Source: Clostridia bacterium (GTDB taxonomy: Bacteria; Bacillota; Clostridia; Christensenellales; Aristaeellaceae). Taken from it: a stretch of 64,000 nucleotides of DNA. Below the pieces are notes generated by a model. It was not told where the DNA came from. It was given only the letters and a program-made list of their open reading frames with translations, and did not search any database. Of this stretch, positions 8,840 through 16,631 are shown one piece after another (positions within the stretch are counted from its first letter, which is position 1; each line of letters begins with the position of its first letter). Position numbers and translations under genes: made by a program. The stretch is taken from the NCBI GenBank assembly GCA_017464305.1, contig JAFUDS010000005.1:1-64000 (forward strand), given 5' to 3'.

Positions 8840-8985
8840 AATAAGGAGCAATCTCCACAGTGCGTCCGCTGTTACCCGCGCTGAAGCGCGGACAGCTTGC
8901 GCATGGGAGTCGTTACCCAAATCAAAGATTTGGACGACTCCACATGTGGAGTTGCGACTATATTGGCGACCGGGCGAAATGTTTT
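8840..8985 (+). repeat. Tandem bulged-hairpin structured element of unknown function
   Basis: The gene-free stretch 8790-9108 holds two consecutive hairpins with the same plan. The first (about 8868-8896) pairs GCTGT with ACAGC around CCGCGC-TGAA-GCGCGG. The second (8906-8941) pairs GGAGTCGT with ACGACTCC around CCAAATC-AAA-GATTTGG. Both carry an unpaired TAC just inside the outer stem on the 5' side, although their stem sequences differ. A CACATGTG palindrome follows at 8941-8948. Conserved shape with changed sequence suggests an RNA or a palindromic mobile repeat. I do not recognise a named family. Confidence 0.5.
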
Positions 8986-9004
8986 TCGACCGCCCCTCCC
9001 CTAT

Positions 9005-9033
9005 GCCTGCGCGTTCCGCGCAGGCTATTTTTT
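9005..9033 (+). terminator. Rho-independent terminator upstream of the sensor kinase gene
   Basis: GCCTGCGCG (9005-9013), loop TTC, CGCGCAGGC (9017-9025), then TATTTTTTT. This is a 9-bp perfect GC-rich stem with a T-run. It ends transcription from the ABC operon and the structured element and insulates the two-component genes. Confidence 0.88.
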
Positions 9034-9035
9034 TC

Positions 9036-9064
9036 TTTTCAGCTTGTTCTATTTGGTGTATAAT
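9036..9064 (+). promoter_or_regulatory. Predicted promoter for kinase-regulator operon
   Basis: TTTTCA (9036-9041), 17-bp spacer, perfect TATAAT (9059-9064), 45 bp before the kinase start. It lacks the 21-bp repeats, so the regulator pair probably has basal, non-autoregulated expression. Confidence 0.55.
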
Positions 9065-9108
9065 GTTCAAAAATCGACCTGTTTCGCATACTCATAGGAA
9101 AGGAAGAA

Positions 9109-10536
9109 GTGATTGTGAAGGCGATTGCGTCCCTGAAGAAGGCATTCTGGAACAAATATCGACATCTTGCGCTGTTTCGCCGGCTGCGCCCCCGAATCAT
9201 GGCCATGATGCTGACCCTGGTGCTGCCTGTCAGCTTAACCTGCCTGATCATTTCCATCATCTCTATGCTGCAAGGCCGGGAGCTGATCGAAATGAACAGT
9301 CAGAACGCCTTCTCCCTGTTCCTGGATCGAATGGCCATTCGATACGAGAATGGAGCCATCGACCCGCTGGACGGCTTCCCAAGCCAGGTAGCGAATGACC
9401 TTTCCGCGTTGGTAAATTCCGTGCAGGAGGAATTTCATGGAGAAATGTATGTATCCCGGGATGGTCAGGAAGCCTGGCGGGTGTTCCCGAACGGCATCAC
9501 CATTCCGATGGAAGAGAGCTATGAATCACTTTCCCGCTCGGGGCATATTTTTTCCTGGCAGGATAATGACAACCGATTCCAGGCCATGGCCGTTTTTCAC
9601 TACGATTTTTCCCTGTCCATGTTACCTGTCCCCTTTTGGATCGGTATCATTCTTTCCCTGTTGACAGCGCTATTTTGCCCCATCCTGTACAAGCGGTTGA
9701 AATTGGATATCCTGGATCCCCTATCCACGCTGGACACAGCGCTGGAAGGTGTCAAGAATGACAGATCCTATCGCATCCCTCCCCAGCCAGGACGGAACAG
9801 TGACGAATTCCTGCATCTGTTCGAAGAATTCAACATCATGGCGCAGGAGGTTCAGGCCTCCTACGAAAAAGACGTCAAAATGCTGGAGACGGAAATGGAT
9901 AACCTGCGCCTCCAGGTGAATCCTCATATGCTGCTCAATTCCTATAACATGATCTATGCCCTGGCGGAATCGAAGAATTATGCCGTAATTCAGGATTACA
10001 CCCTCTGCCTGGTGGATTACTTCCGCTATGTGCTGCGGAGAGGACAAAACCTGGTTTCCGTCCAGCAGGAGCTGGAATTCGTGGATAACTTTATCCGCAT
10101 CCAGCGCATCCGTTTTCCCGGGCGATTTTCCTACGTGTATCAGGCCGAGGAGGACGCCATGCAGGCCATGATCCCACCGCTGCTGATCGAAAACTTTGTG
10201 GAGAACGCCATCAAATATGCCCTGGATCCCACCAGGCCGATTGAGATTGTGGTCACCGCCCGGACGGAGGAGGAAGAAGGAGAATCGAAGCTGCATATTG
10301 CCATTTCGGACACGGGCAGTGGCATCCGGCCGGAAGTGCTGGAAAAGCTGAAGGCCCGGGAGCCCTATGTGGACGAGGCAGGCCAGAAGCATATCGGCAT
10401 CTGGAACTGCGTTCGCCGGATTGAACTGTTCTATGGCGAAGAGGGAGAGATCCATTTTTCCAGCGGGATGGATCAGGGGACACAGATCTATCTGATCATT
10501 CCTTGCCGGAGGGCAGAAGAGGAGGAAGAGCGATGA
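9109..10536 (+). CDS. YesM-type sensor histidine kinase
   Basis: A 475-aa membrane sensor kinase paired with the overlapping response regulator. Transmembrane segments are near residues 31-53 and 174-194, flanking an extracellular sensor domain of only about 120 aa. Then come a HAMP-like linker and a His_kinase-type H-box with His273 in NPHMLLNSYN; the family norm is NPHFLYNTLN, so this box is divergent. An ATP-binding domain follows with the N-box LIENFVENAIKYAL and G-box ISDTGSGI. The start is GTG at 9109 (a second GTG at 9115 is possible) after AGGAAAGG. It probably senses an extracellular sugar or the liganded binding protein encoded upstream; that is inference from the family. Confidence 0.92.
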   Translation: MIVKAIASLKKAFWNKYRHLALFRRLRPRIMAMMLTLVLPVSLTCLIISIISMLQGRELIEMNSQNAFSLFLDRMAIRYENGAIDPLDGFPSQVANDLSALVNSVQEEFHGEMYVSRDGQEAWRVFPNGITIPMEESYESLSRSGHIFSWQDNDNRFQAMAVFHYDFSLSMLPVPFWIGIILSLLTALFCPILYKRLKLDILDPLSTLDTALEGVKNDRSYRIPPQPGRNSDEFLHLFEEFNIMAQEVQASYEKDVKMLETEMDNLRLQVNPHMLLNSYNMIYALAESKNYAVIQDYTLCLVDYFRYVLRRGQNLVSVQQELEFVDNFIRIQRIRFPGRFSYVYQAEEDAMQAMIPPLLIENFVENAIKYALDPTRPIEIVVTARTEEEEGESKLHIAISDTGSGIRPEVLEKLKAREPYVDEAGQKHIGIWNCVRRIELFYGEEGEIHFSSGMDQGTQIYLIIPCRRAEEEEER

Positions 10537-11303
10537 ATATTCTGATCGTGGATGATGAGCAATTAGCGATTCAGGGGATGCTGGACGGGATCAACTGGGA
10601 CCTGTTGGGCTTTGACAAGGTGTTGACAGCCAACGGCTACACGGAAGCCGTGAACATCATCAAAAACACCTACATCGACATCATGGTCAGCGATATTGAG
10701 ATGCCGGGAGAAAGCGGGCTGAAGCTTATCAAGTATGTCAACGAGCACAGCCAAAATACGGAATGCATCATTCTCACCTGCCACGATGAGTTCGACTATG
10801 CCCGCACAGCTGTGGGACTCAACTGCCTGGAATACCTGCTGAAGCCCATTCGCTATCCGAAGCTGACGGAGGTACTCCTGCAGGCGAAGGAGAAGGTGGA
10901 AGCCCGGCGACAGAACGAACAGATGAAGCAATACGGTCAACAATATATCCGGTCCCTGTCCCAGGAAACCAAGGGCGATACCCTGAACGCCCTGGAAACC
11001 GCCGTCAGCTATATTGACGCCCATCTGGCGGAGGAGCTCTCCGTGCGGGATCTGGCGGCGAACAGCTATATCAGCGCGGATCACCTGACCCGGCTCTTCA
11101 AAAAGAAATACGGCATGACGGTTTCGGAATATATTCAGGATAAGCGCATTCGCCTGGCTGGAGAGCTGCTGCGCCGGGAGGATGTGACCATCTCCATGGT
11201 GGCCAACACCGTAGGCTTCGGAAATTATTCCTATTTCACGGAGCAATTCAAGAAGCATTTCGGCCTTACGCCTCGGGAATACCAGCGGCAGGCCAGGAAG
11301 TAA
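10533..11303 (+). CDS. AraC-type (YesN-like) DNA-binding response regulator
   Basis: A 256-aa regulator with an N-terminal receiver domain (acidic residues DDE at 7-9, phosphorylatable Asp54 in SDIEMPG, Lys102 in LLKPI) and a C-terminal AraC/XylS double helix-turn-helix (about 155-256, containing VANTVGFGNYSYFTEQFKKH). It lacks the long middle region of classical YesN proteins such as the one at 33416. The ATG at 10533 overlaps the kinase stop (ATGA), showing translational coupling. I infer that it binds the four 21-bp-spaced TCGGAT repeats at 2489-2551, 2566-2629, 4910-4972 and 11313-11375, since it is the only AraC-type protein in this part of the window and the sites flank its neighbours. 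Confidence 0.94.
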   Translation: MNILIVDDEQLAIQGMLDGINWDLLGFDKVLTANGYTEAVNIIKNTYIDIMVSDIEMPGESGLKLIKYVNEHSQNTECIILTCHDEFDYARTAVGLNCLEYLLKPIRYPKLTEVLLQAKEKVEARRQNEQMKQYGQQYIRSLSQETKGDTLNALETAVSYIDAHLAEELSVRDLAANSYISADHLTRLFKKKYGMTVSEYIQDKRIRLAGELLRREDVTISMVANTVGFGNYSYFTEQFKKHFGLTPREYQRQARK

Positions 11304-11312
11304 ACTCAAGAT

Positions 11313-11375
11313 GTCGGATTTCCGGGGTTTTTGATCGGATTACATAAAGCGCTCCTTCTCCGCCCATGGCATAAT
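11313..11375 (+). promoter_or_regulatory. 21-bp-spaced direct-repeat operator and promoter for secreted-protein gene
   Basis: GTCGGAT at 11313-11319 and ATCGGAT at 11334-11340 are 21 bp apart, and CATAAT at 11370-11375 starts 36 bp after the second box. It begins 10 bp after the regulator stop codon and drives the 11431 gene, possibly with read-through into the glycosidase operon. Confidence 0.75.
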
Positions 11376-11430
11376 AAGCGCAACAACACGGGGAAACCAT
11401 CGTTTTCCCACGAGAAGGAGGAAATGTTCC

Positions 11431-12501
11431 ATGAAAAAGCTGATCTCCCTGCTGCTCTGCCTGGCGCTGAGTCTGTCCCTGGTTTCCGTGTCCTTTGCGG
11501 AGGACGTTCCCAACCTCGCCAACACCTATTATTCCTATGGCTATGACGTAGGCTTCTGGATGGACTACTTCTTCCACTTCTATGATGAAGTGCCCGGCAT
11601 TGGCCGCGTGTTCTACGCCGGCTATGCCCTGAATCAGATCGTGTACACCGGTACCTACGAGGTCATCGCGGAGGAGCGGGCCTACCAGTGCTGGCCGGAT
11701 CGGGCTACTTCCGAAGCAGCGGAGGAAGGCGCTGAAATCCCCACTGGCACCGCGCCTTACACTGTGATCTTCTATGATTTTGACGGCAACGAGATTGATC
11801 GCTGCGCTCTGGATGAAACCCACCTGTACAATGACATGGAAACGCTGACCGGTATTGGCGGTGCAAATGCCGTTTACGACTTGGATACAGATCCTGAAAA
11901 TTCCGCTTTCGCCAAGGAATATGAAGGCGAACAGGCCGTGGTCGTGCTGAGCCTGGTGGATCCCGACGACGATACCGCCACCCTGGAGCTGAAGGTCAAT
12001 GGCAAATATGATGATCTGGTGGTCCTGTACGTGGAAGGCACCTATTCCATGAATGAGGATCAGACCGAGATCACCCTGACCCCCGCTGATGACAGCGATC
12101 CTGGCGCCACCGTGACCAAGAATGAGGACGGCACCTACACCTACGTTTCCACCGACGGCGACGAAGTGGTCCTGGTGGAAGTGAAGGGCGCGGAAGTGGC
12201 CTATCAGCTGAAGGGCTCCATCCCCGTGCCTGGCATGGACGGTGTGAACGCCGATCTGATCTGCGACCTGCTGGATGACAACACCGCCGTGATCTACGCT
12301 GACTTCATGGGCAACCGCATGGATATCGACAAGGGCACCTACGAAATCGATATGGCTACTTATTCCTTCGTGCTGCACCTGGAAACCGCTGGCGATCTGA
12401 CCACGGAAGGCTACGCTGCCGACATGGTACTGAACTACAAGGCTGACAATGTAGATCCCTTCGGCGCCATCGAACAGACCCTGGCCTTCGTGGCGGAATA
12501 A
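11431..12501 (+). CDS. Secreted beta-rich protein of unknown function
   Basis: A 356-aa protein with a signal peptide (MKKLISLLLCLALSLSLVSV, cleavage likely after SFA before EDVP) and no lipobox. The mature part is acidic. The first third is aromatic-rich (YYSYGYDVGFWMDYFFHFYD) and the rest alternates short strands with Asp/Gly turns, suggesting a lipocalin-like or repeated beta-sandwich fold. Two stretches look similar in design: KYDDLVVLYVEGTYSM and TAVIYADFMGNRMDIDKGTY. I do not recognise a family. It has a strong ribosome binding site (GAAGGAGG) and its own direct-repeat promoter, so it is a dedicated member of the sugar regulon. It could bind the substrate or present it to the importer, but this is speculation. 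Confidence 0.85.
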   Translation: MKKLISLLLCLALSLSLVSVSFAEDVPNLANTYYSYGYDVGFWMDYFFHFYDEVPGIGRVFYAGYALNQIVYTGTYEVIAEERAYQCWPDRATSEAAEEGAEIPTGTAPYTVIFYDFDGNEIDRCALDETHLYNDMETLTGIGGANAVYDLDTDPENSAFAKEYEGEQAVVVLSLVDPDDDTATLELKVNGKYDDLVVLYVEGTYSMNEDQTEITLTPADDSDPGATVTKNEDGTYTYVSTDGDEVVLVEVKGAEVAYQLKGSIPVPGMDGVNADLICDLLDDNTAVIYADFMGNRMDIDKGTYEIDMATYSFVLHLETAGDLTTEGYAADMVLNYKADNVDPFGAIEQTLAFVAE

Positions 12502-12547
12502 TCCAAAAACGAAATAACAACCTGCGCGAAGCGCGGTTGGAAACAGC

Positions 12548-12575
12548 GCCGCCGCCCTTAGGGACGGCGGCCTTT
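12548..12575 (+). terminator. Terminator after the secreted-protein gene
   Basis: GCCGCCGCCC, loop TTA, GGGACGGCGGC with one bulge, then CTTTTC. It is leaky by appearance (short T-run), which would allow some read-through into the glycosidase genes, for which no separate promoter is evident. Confidence 0.7.
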
Positions 12576-12594
12576 TCAGAAGGAGAAAACGAAT

Positions 12595-14142
12595 ATGCGG
12601 CAATATGAGACCTTTGAGTTGACTTTTCAAGGAGATACGCTATCAGAAAATTGGGCACAGATCGATTTGACAGCGGAATTTACCTGTTGGGATATCACCA
12701 AAACAGTGAGGGGTTTTTATGATGGCGAGGGGCGATATATCGTTCGCTTCCTGCCCGAGCAGGCGGGAACCTGGCATTGGAAGGTGACCGGCTGCGTGGA
12801 GGCTGAGGGAGAAGAAACCTGCCAGAAGGCACGGGATCAGCATGGGCTGGTGAAGGCGGTGGATACCCATTTCGAGTATGAGGACGGCCAGCTCTTTATC
12901 CCCTTTGGCACCACGGTGTACGCCCTGGCCTCCCAGGAGGATGCCCTGGTGGAGCAAACCTTGGCCAGCCTGAAAAATGCCCCCTTCAACAAGGTACGCA
13001 TGTGCGTGTTTCCCAAGGATTACGATTACAACAAGAACGAGCCACCCTATTACGCCTTTGAAAAAAACACGGATGGCTCCTGGGATACCCGCAGGCCCAA
13101 CATTCCCTTCTGGCAGCGGTTTGAAAGCATCCTGGATCGCATCGGTGAAATGGGTATCCAGGTGGATCTGATTCTGTTCCATCCCTACGATCGCTGGGGC
13201 TTTGCCAAGATGCCGCAGAAAGATAATTTGTACTATCTGGATTATCTGCTCCGCCGCTTCTCTGCCAAGCCCTATATCTGGTGGTCTTTGGCCAACGAAT
13301 ACGATATCAACATGGATGCTAAATCCCTAACGGATTGGGAAGAAATCGAGGAGTATGTGGCAGGCCATGATCCCTACCATCATCTGCTGTCCAATCACAA
13401 CTGCATGTGCTTCTGGGATCACACGCGGCCCAACATCACTCATGCCAGCCTGCAAACGAAAGCGCTGACCGAAATTCCTCGATGGATCAGGGAATATCAA
13501 AAGCCAGTGGTGATTGATGAATGCTGCTATGAGGGAAATATTCAGTATCTTTGGGGAAGCATCTCCGCCCAAGAAATGACCCGCCGCTTTTGGCGATGCT
13601 ATGCCAGCGGCGGCTACTGTACCCACGGGGAAACCTTCTTATCCGATGACGAAATTCTATGGTGGGCCCGAGGCGGACAGCTCAAAGGTCAAAGTCCTCA
13701 ACGCATTGCTTTCCTGCGACAGATCATGGAAGACCTGCCCGGGCCCCTGACGCCTTCCTACGGAGGACTTTCTGCCATCGCGCAAATGGAGGAAGCGGAG
13801 CTTGAATCTGCTCTGGCCACTCTGCCAGAAGAAATGCGACATGCCATGTCTCTTTTTGGCAAGAGCATCCATCGCATGGATCTTCAAAACCGTTCCCTTC
13901 ACCTGGCAGGCGAACATACCTGGGAAGCCCACTGCGGAGAGGAAGCATACCTGACGTACTGCGACCTGCAATGCTATGGCAAACAGACTTTGAATCTGCC
14001 GGAAAACAAGACCTATCGCATTGAGCTGATCGATACCTGGGAAATGACCCAGTCTGTTCTTCAGGAATCTGCCAGCGGTGCAACCACGGTTTCACTGCCT
14101 GCCAAAGAAGGCATGGCCCTCCTGGCCATCCGCATTGGATAA
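12595..14142 (+). CDS. Glycoside hydrolase with DUF5060, TIM barrel and DUF5605-like C-terminus
   Basis: A 515-aa cytoplasmic enzyme. Residues 1-75 form a DUF5060-type beta domain (FTCWDITKTVRGFYDGEG). Residues about 95-395 form a clan-A-like TIM barrel with Glu235 in WSLANEYD as likely acid/base and Glu309 in VVIDECCYEG as likely nucleophile. The C-terminal 90 residues are a beta domain of the DUF5605 kind. The architecture resembles DUF4038/GH140-like and GH5-like putative glycosidases of pectin and xylan loci; the substrate is unknown. It is the first gene of a four-glycosidase run at 12595-21107 and has an AGAAGGAG site 7-9 nt before the ATG. Confidence 0.8.
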   Translation: MRQYETFELTFQGDTLSENWAQIDLTAEFTCWDITKTVRGFYDGEGRYIVRFLPEQAGTWHWKVTGCVEAEGEETCQKARDQHGLVKAVDTHFEYEDGQLFIPFGTTVYALASQEDALVEQTLASLKNAPFNKVRMCVFPKDYDYNKNEPPYYAFEKNTDGSWDTRRPNIPFWQRFESILDRIGEMGIQVDLILFHPYDRWGFAKMPQKDNLYYLDYLLRRFSAKPYIWWSLANEYDINMDAKSLTDWEEIEEYVAGHDPYHHLLSNHNCMCFWDHTRPNITHASLQTKALTEIPRWIREYQKPVVIDECCYEGNIQYLWGSISAQEMTRRFWRCYASGGYCTHGETFLSDDEILWWARGGQLKGQSPQRIAFLRQIMEDLPGPLTPSYGGLSAIAQMEEAELESALATLPEEMRHAMSLFGKSIHRMDLQNRSLHLAGEHTWEAHCGEEAYLTYCDLQCYGKQTLNLPENKTYRIELIDTWEMTQSVLQESASGATTVSLPAKEGMALLAIRIG

Positions 14143-14160
14143 AGAAAAGAGGAAAATAGC

Positions 14161-16560
14161 ATGATGAAGCATATGGATACATCCCTTTCTTCCCGGAAAC
14201 GAGCAGAGCTGCTTTTGCAGGAAATGACCCTGGATGAAAAAATGGCCCAGCTGGTGGGTGTCTTTGCCCTCAAGGGCTACGAGGATCGAATGGTCCCCTT
14301 TTTCAAAAACGGCATAGGCCAAATCAGCACCCTGGAATTCCGCGCCTGCGACAGCATGGAGGAAATCGCGGCATGGCAGCGGCAGCTGCAGACCTTGGTG
14401 ATGGAAAACAGCCGCCTGGGTATCCCCGCCGTGTTCCACATGGAGGGCCTGTGCGGGCCCCTGATGCAGGACACCACCACCTTCCCCTCCGGCGTCAGCC
14501 GAGGATCCTCTTTTGACCCTGAATTGGAACGGAAGATCGGCGAAACCGTGTCCCGCCAGGAGGCAGCCTTCGGCATCACCCAGATTTTAGCCCCGGTGCT
14601 GGACATCTCCCGGGATTCCCGCATGGGCCGTCAGTGCGAGCCCTATGGTGAAGACCCCACCCTGGCCGCCGCCATGGGCGCCGCCTACACCCATGGCATC
14701 CAGGAAACCACCACGGACGGCCGCACGCCAGACGCCGCCGCCAAGCACTTTTTCGGCTTCCATCACTCCTCCGGCGGCATCCACGGAGCCCATGTGGACG
14801 CGGGGGATCGGCTGCTGATGGAGATTTATGGCAAGCCCTTCCAGGCGGCCATCACCGAGGCGGGGCTCAAGGGCGTCATGCCGTGCTACGGCTCCCTGAA
14901 TGGCCTGCCCATCCATGCGTCCAAGCATTATTTGACGGAGATTCTCCGTGATGAAATGGGCTTTGAGGGCGTCACCGTGTCGGATTACGGCGGAGCCAGC
15001 AACGCCTATGAATACCAGGGCATTGGCGAAACCATGGGCGACGCGGGCTTGCGGTGCCTGAAAGCCGGGCTAGACGTGGAGCTGCCCATGCCCAAGGCCT
15101 ATGCTGATGAGCTCAAGCAGAAGTTCGCGGAGGGCAAAGCGGATATCTCCCTGCTGGACAGCGTGGTCCTGCGGGTGCTGGAGGCCAAGTTCCGCATGGG
15201 TCTGTTTGAGCATCCCTTCTCCTTGACCGGGGAGGAACTGGAAAAAGCCGTGCATCACGACGAGGATGAGCGCCTGGCAGAGCAGAGCGCCCAGGAAGCC
15301 CTGGTGCTGCTGAAAAACGACGATGCCCTGCCCCTGACCGGCAAGGAAAAGACCATCGCGGTTTTCGGTCCCGCGGCGATGAACGCCCGGTATTATTTCG
15401 GCGGGTACACCCATCTTTCCATGGTGGAAGCGCAACGGGCCGCGAAGAACTCCATGGCCGGCGTGAAGGGCAACGGAGAAGTAGACCAGGTATCCTATGT
15501 GCCCGGCACCGGCGTGGAGGACGACGAAAACGAGCGTTTCCATGAGGTGCTGCGGAAACTGAAGCCGAATTGCCTCAATCTGGTGGAAGCGCTGAAGGAA
15601 GCCATGCCGGATAGCCGCATTCTGTGGGCCCAGGGCTATCACAAGGCGGGGGCGGACGAAAGCCTGTTCGCTGAAGCGCTGGAGATGGCCAAGGAAGCGG
15701 ATGTGATTCTTCTAACCCTGGGCGGCAAGAATGGCTCCGGCTCCATTGCCACCATGGGCGAGGGCGTGGACGGCACGGACATCAACCTGCCCGCCTGTCA
15801 GGACGCCTTCATCCGGGAAGCCAAGAAGCTGGGCAAGCCCTTGATCGGCCTGCACTTTGATGGCCGGCCCATCTCCAGTGACACGGCGGACGAATACCTG
15901 GACGCCATCCTGGAATGCTGGAATCCCGCCGTTTATGCCGCGGAGGCTGTGGTGGATGCGCTGCTGGGCAAACTGAACCCCTCCGGGAAAATGCCCCTGT
16001 CCACCGCCCGGCAGGCGGGCCAGATCCCCGTGTATTACAATCATCCCAACGGCTCCATGTGGACCCAGGGCCCCAGCATCGGCTTTAACGATTATGTGGA
16101 CTGCTCCCACCGGCCCCGTTACTGCTTCGGCCACGGCTTAAGCTATACCAGCTTTGAGTACAGTGCTTTGACACTGGATAAAAAGGAAACCAAGCCCTTT
16201 GCACCGATCGAAATCTCCCTGACGGTGAAAAACACCGGGAAGTGCGAGGGCACGGAGGTTGTGCAATTGTATGTAAAAGATGTCCACGCCTCCATGACCA
16301 GACCCCAAAAGGAATTGCAGGGCTTTGCCAGGGTTTCTCTGCTGCCTGGCGAAGAAAAGAAGGTGAGCTTTGCCCTCGCTCCCAGCCAGATGGCCTTCCT
16401 GGATGAAGACATGCGCTGGAAGATTGAACAGGGCGCATTTGAGGTGCAAATCGGTTCTTCTTCAGAGGATATCCGCCTGAAGGATTCCTTCACCGTTACC
16501 GAAAACGCCTGGGTAGAAGGCAAAAGCCGTGCATTCTACGCCTTGGGGAAAATGCAATGA
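14161..16560 (+). CDS. GH3 glycosidase (beta-glucosidase/xylosidase-like)
   Basis: A 799-aa complete family 3 enzyme, without signal peptide. The N-terminal barrel carries AKHFFGFHHSSGG and the nucleophile Asp275 in VTVSDYGG. The central alpha/beta sandwich starts near LVLLKNDDALPLTG, and the C-terminal fibronectin type III domain has GHGLSYTSFEYS and VKNTGKCEGTEVVQLYV. It likely trims terminal beta-linked sugars from imported oligosaccharides; sequence alone does not separate xylosidase, glucosidase or arabinosidase activity. It follows the previous glycosidase by 18 nt in an operon. Confidence 0.94.
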   Translation: MMKHMDTSLSSRKRAELLLQEMTLDEKMAQLVGVFALKGYEDRMVPFFKNGIGQISTLEFRACDSMEEIAAWQRQLQTLVMENSRLGIPAVFHMEGLCGPLMQDTTTFPSGVSRGSSFDPELERKIGETVSRQEAAFGITQILAPVLDISRDSRMGRQCEPYGEDPTLAAAMGAAYTHGIQETTTDGRTPDAAAKHFFGFHHSSGGIHGAHVDAGDRLLMEIYGKPFQAAITEAGLKGVMPCYGSLNGLPIHASKHYLTEILRDEMGFEGVTVSDYGGASNAYEYQGIGETMGDAGLRCLKAGLDVELPMPKAYADELKQKFAEGKADISLLDSVVLRVLEAKFRMGLFEHPFSLTGEELEKAVHHDEDERLAEQSAQEALVLLKNDDALPLTGKEKTIAVFGPAAMNARYYFGGYTHLSMVEAQRAAKNSMAGVKGNGEVDQVSYVPGTGVEDDENERFHEVLRKLKPNCLNLVEALKEAMPDSRILWAQGYHKAGADESLFAEALEMAKEADVILLTLGGKNGSGSIATMGEGVDGTDINLPACQDAFIREAKKLGKPLIGLHFDGRPISSDTADEYLDAILECWNPAVYAAEAVVDALLGKLNPSGKMPLSTARQAGQIPVYYNHPNGSMWTQGPSIGFNDYVDCSHRPRYCFGHGLSYTSFEYSALTLDKKETKPFAPIEISLTVKNTGKCEGTEVVQLYVKDVHASMTRPQKELQGFARVSLLPGEEKKVSFALAPSQMAFLDEDMRWKIEQGAFEVQIGSSSEDIRLKDSFTVTENAWVEGKSRAFYALGKMQ

Positions 16561-16631
16561 TGGAATCATCCTGAAAGAACGGTTTGTGGAGATCAGAATT
16601 TCAATCAATCATCTATGAGGGAGCGTAAAAT

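Noticed and set aside
7380-8858. 492-aa minus-strand frame opposite the permease genes
   Set aside because: Rich in His/Gly/Asp as expected for the complement of GC-biased codons; the permeases on the plus strand are certain.
8840-8985. CRISPR array
   Set aside because: Only two hairpin units with different sequences and no regular identical repeats or spacers; no cas genes in the window.
11266-12630. 454-aa minus-strand frame opposite the secreted-protein gene
   Set aside because: The plus-strand gene has promoter, ribosome binding site, signal peptide and terminator; the complement has none of these.
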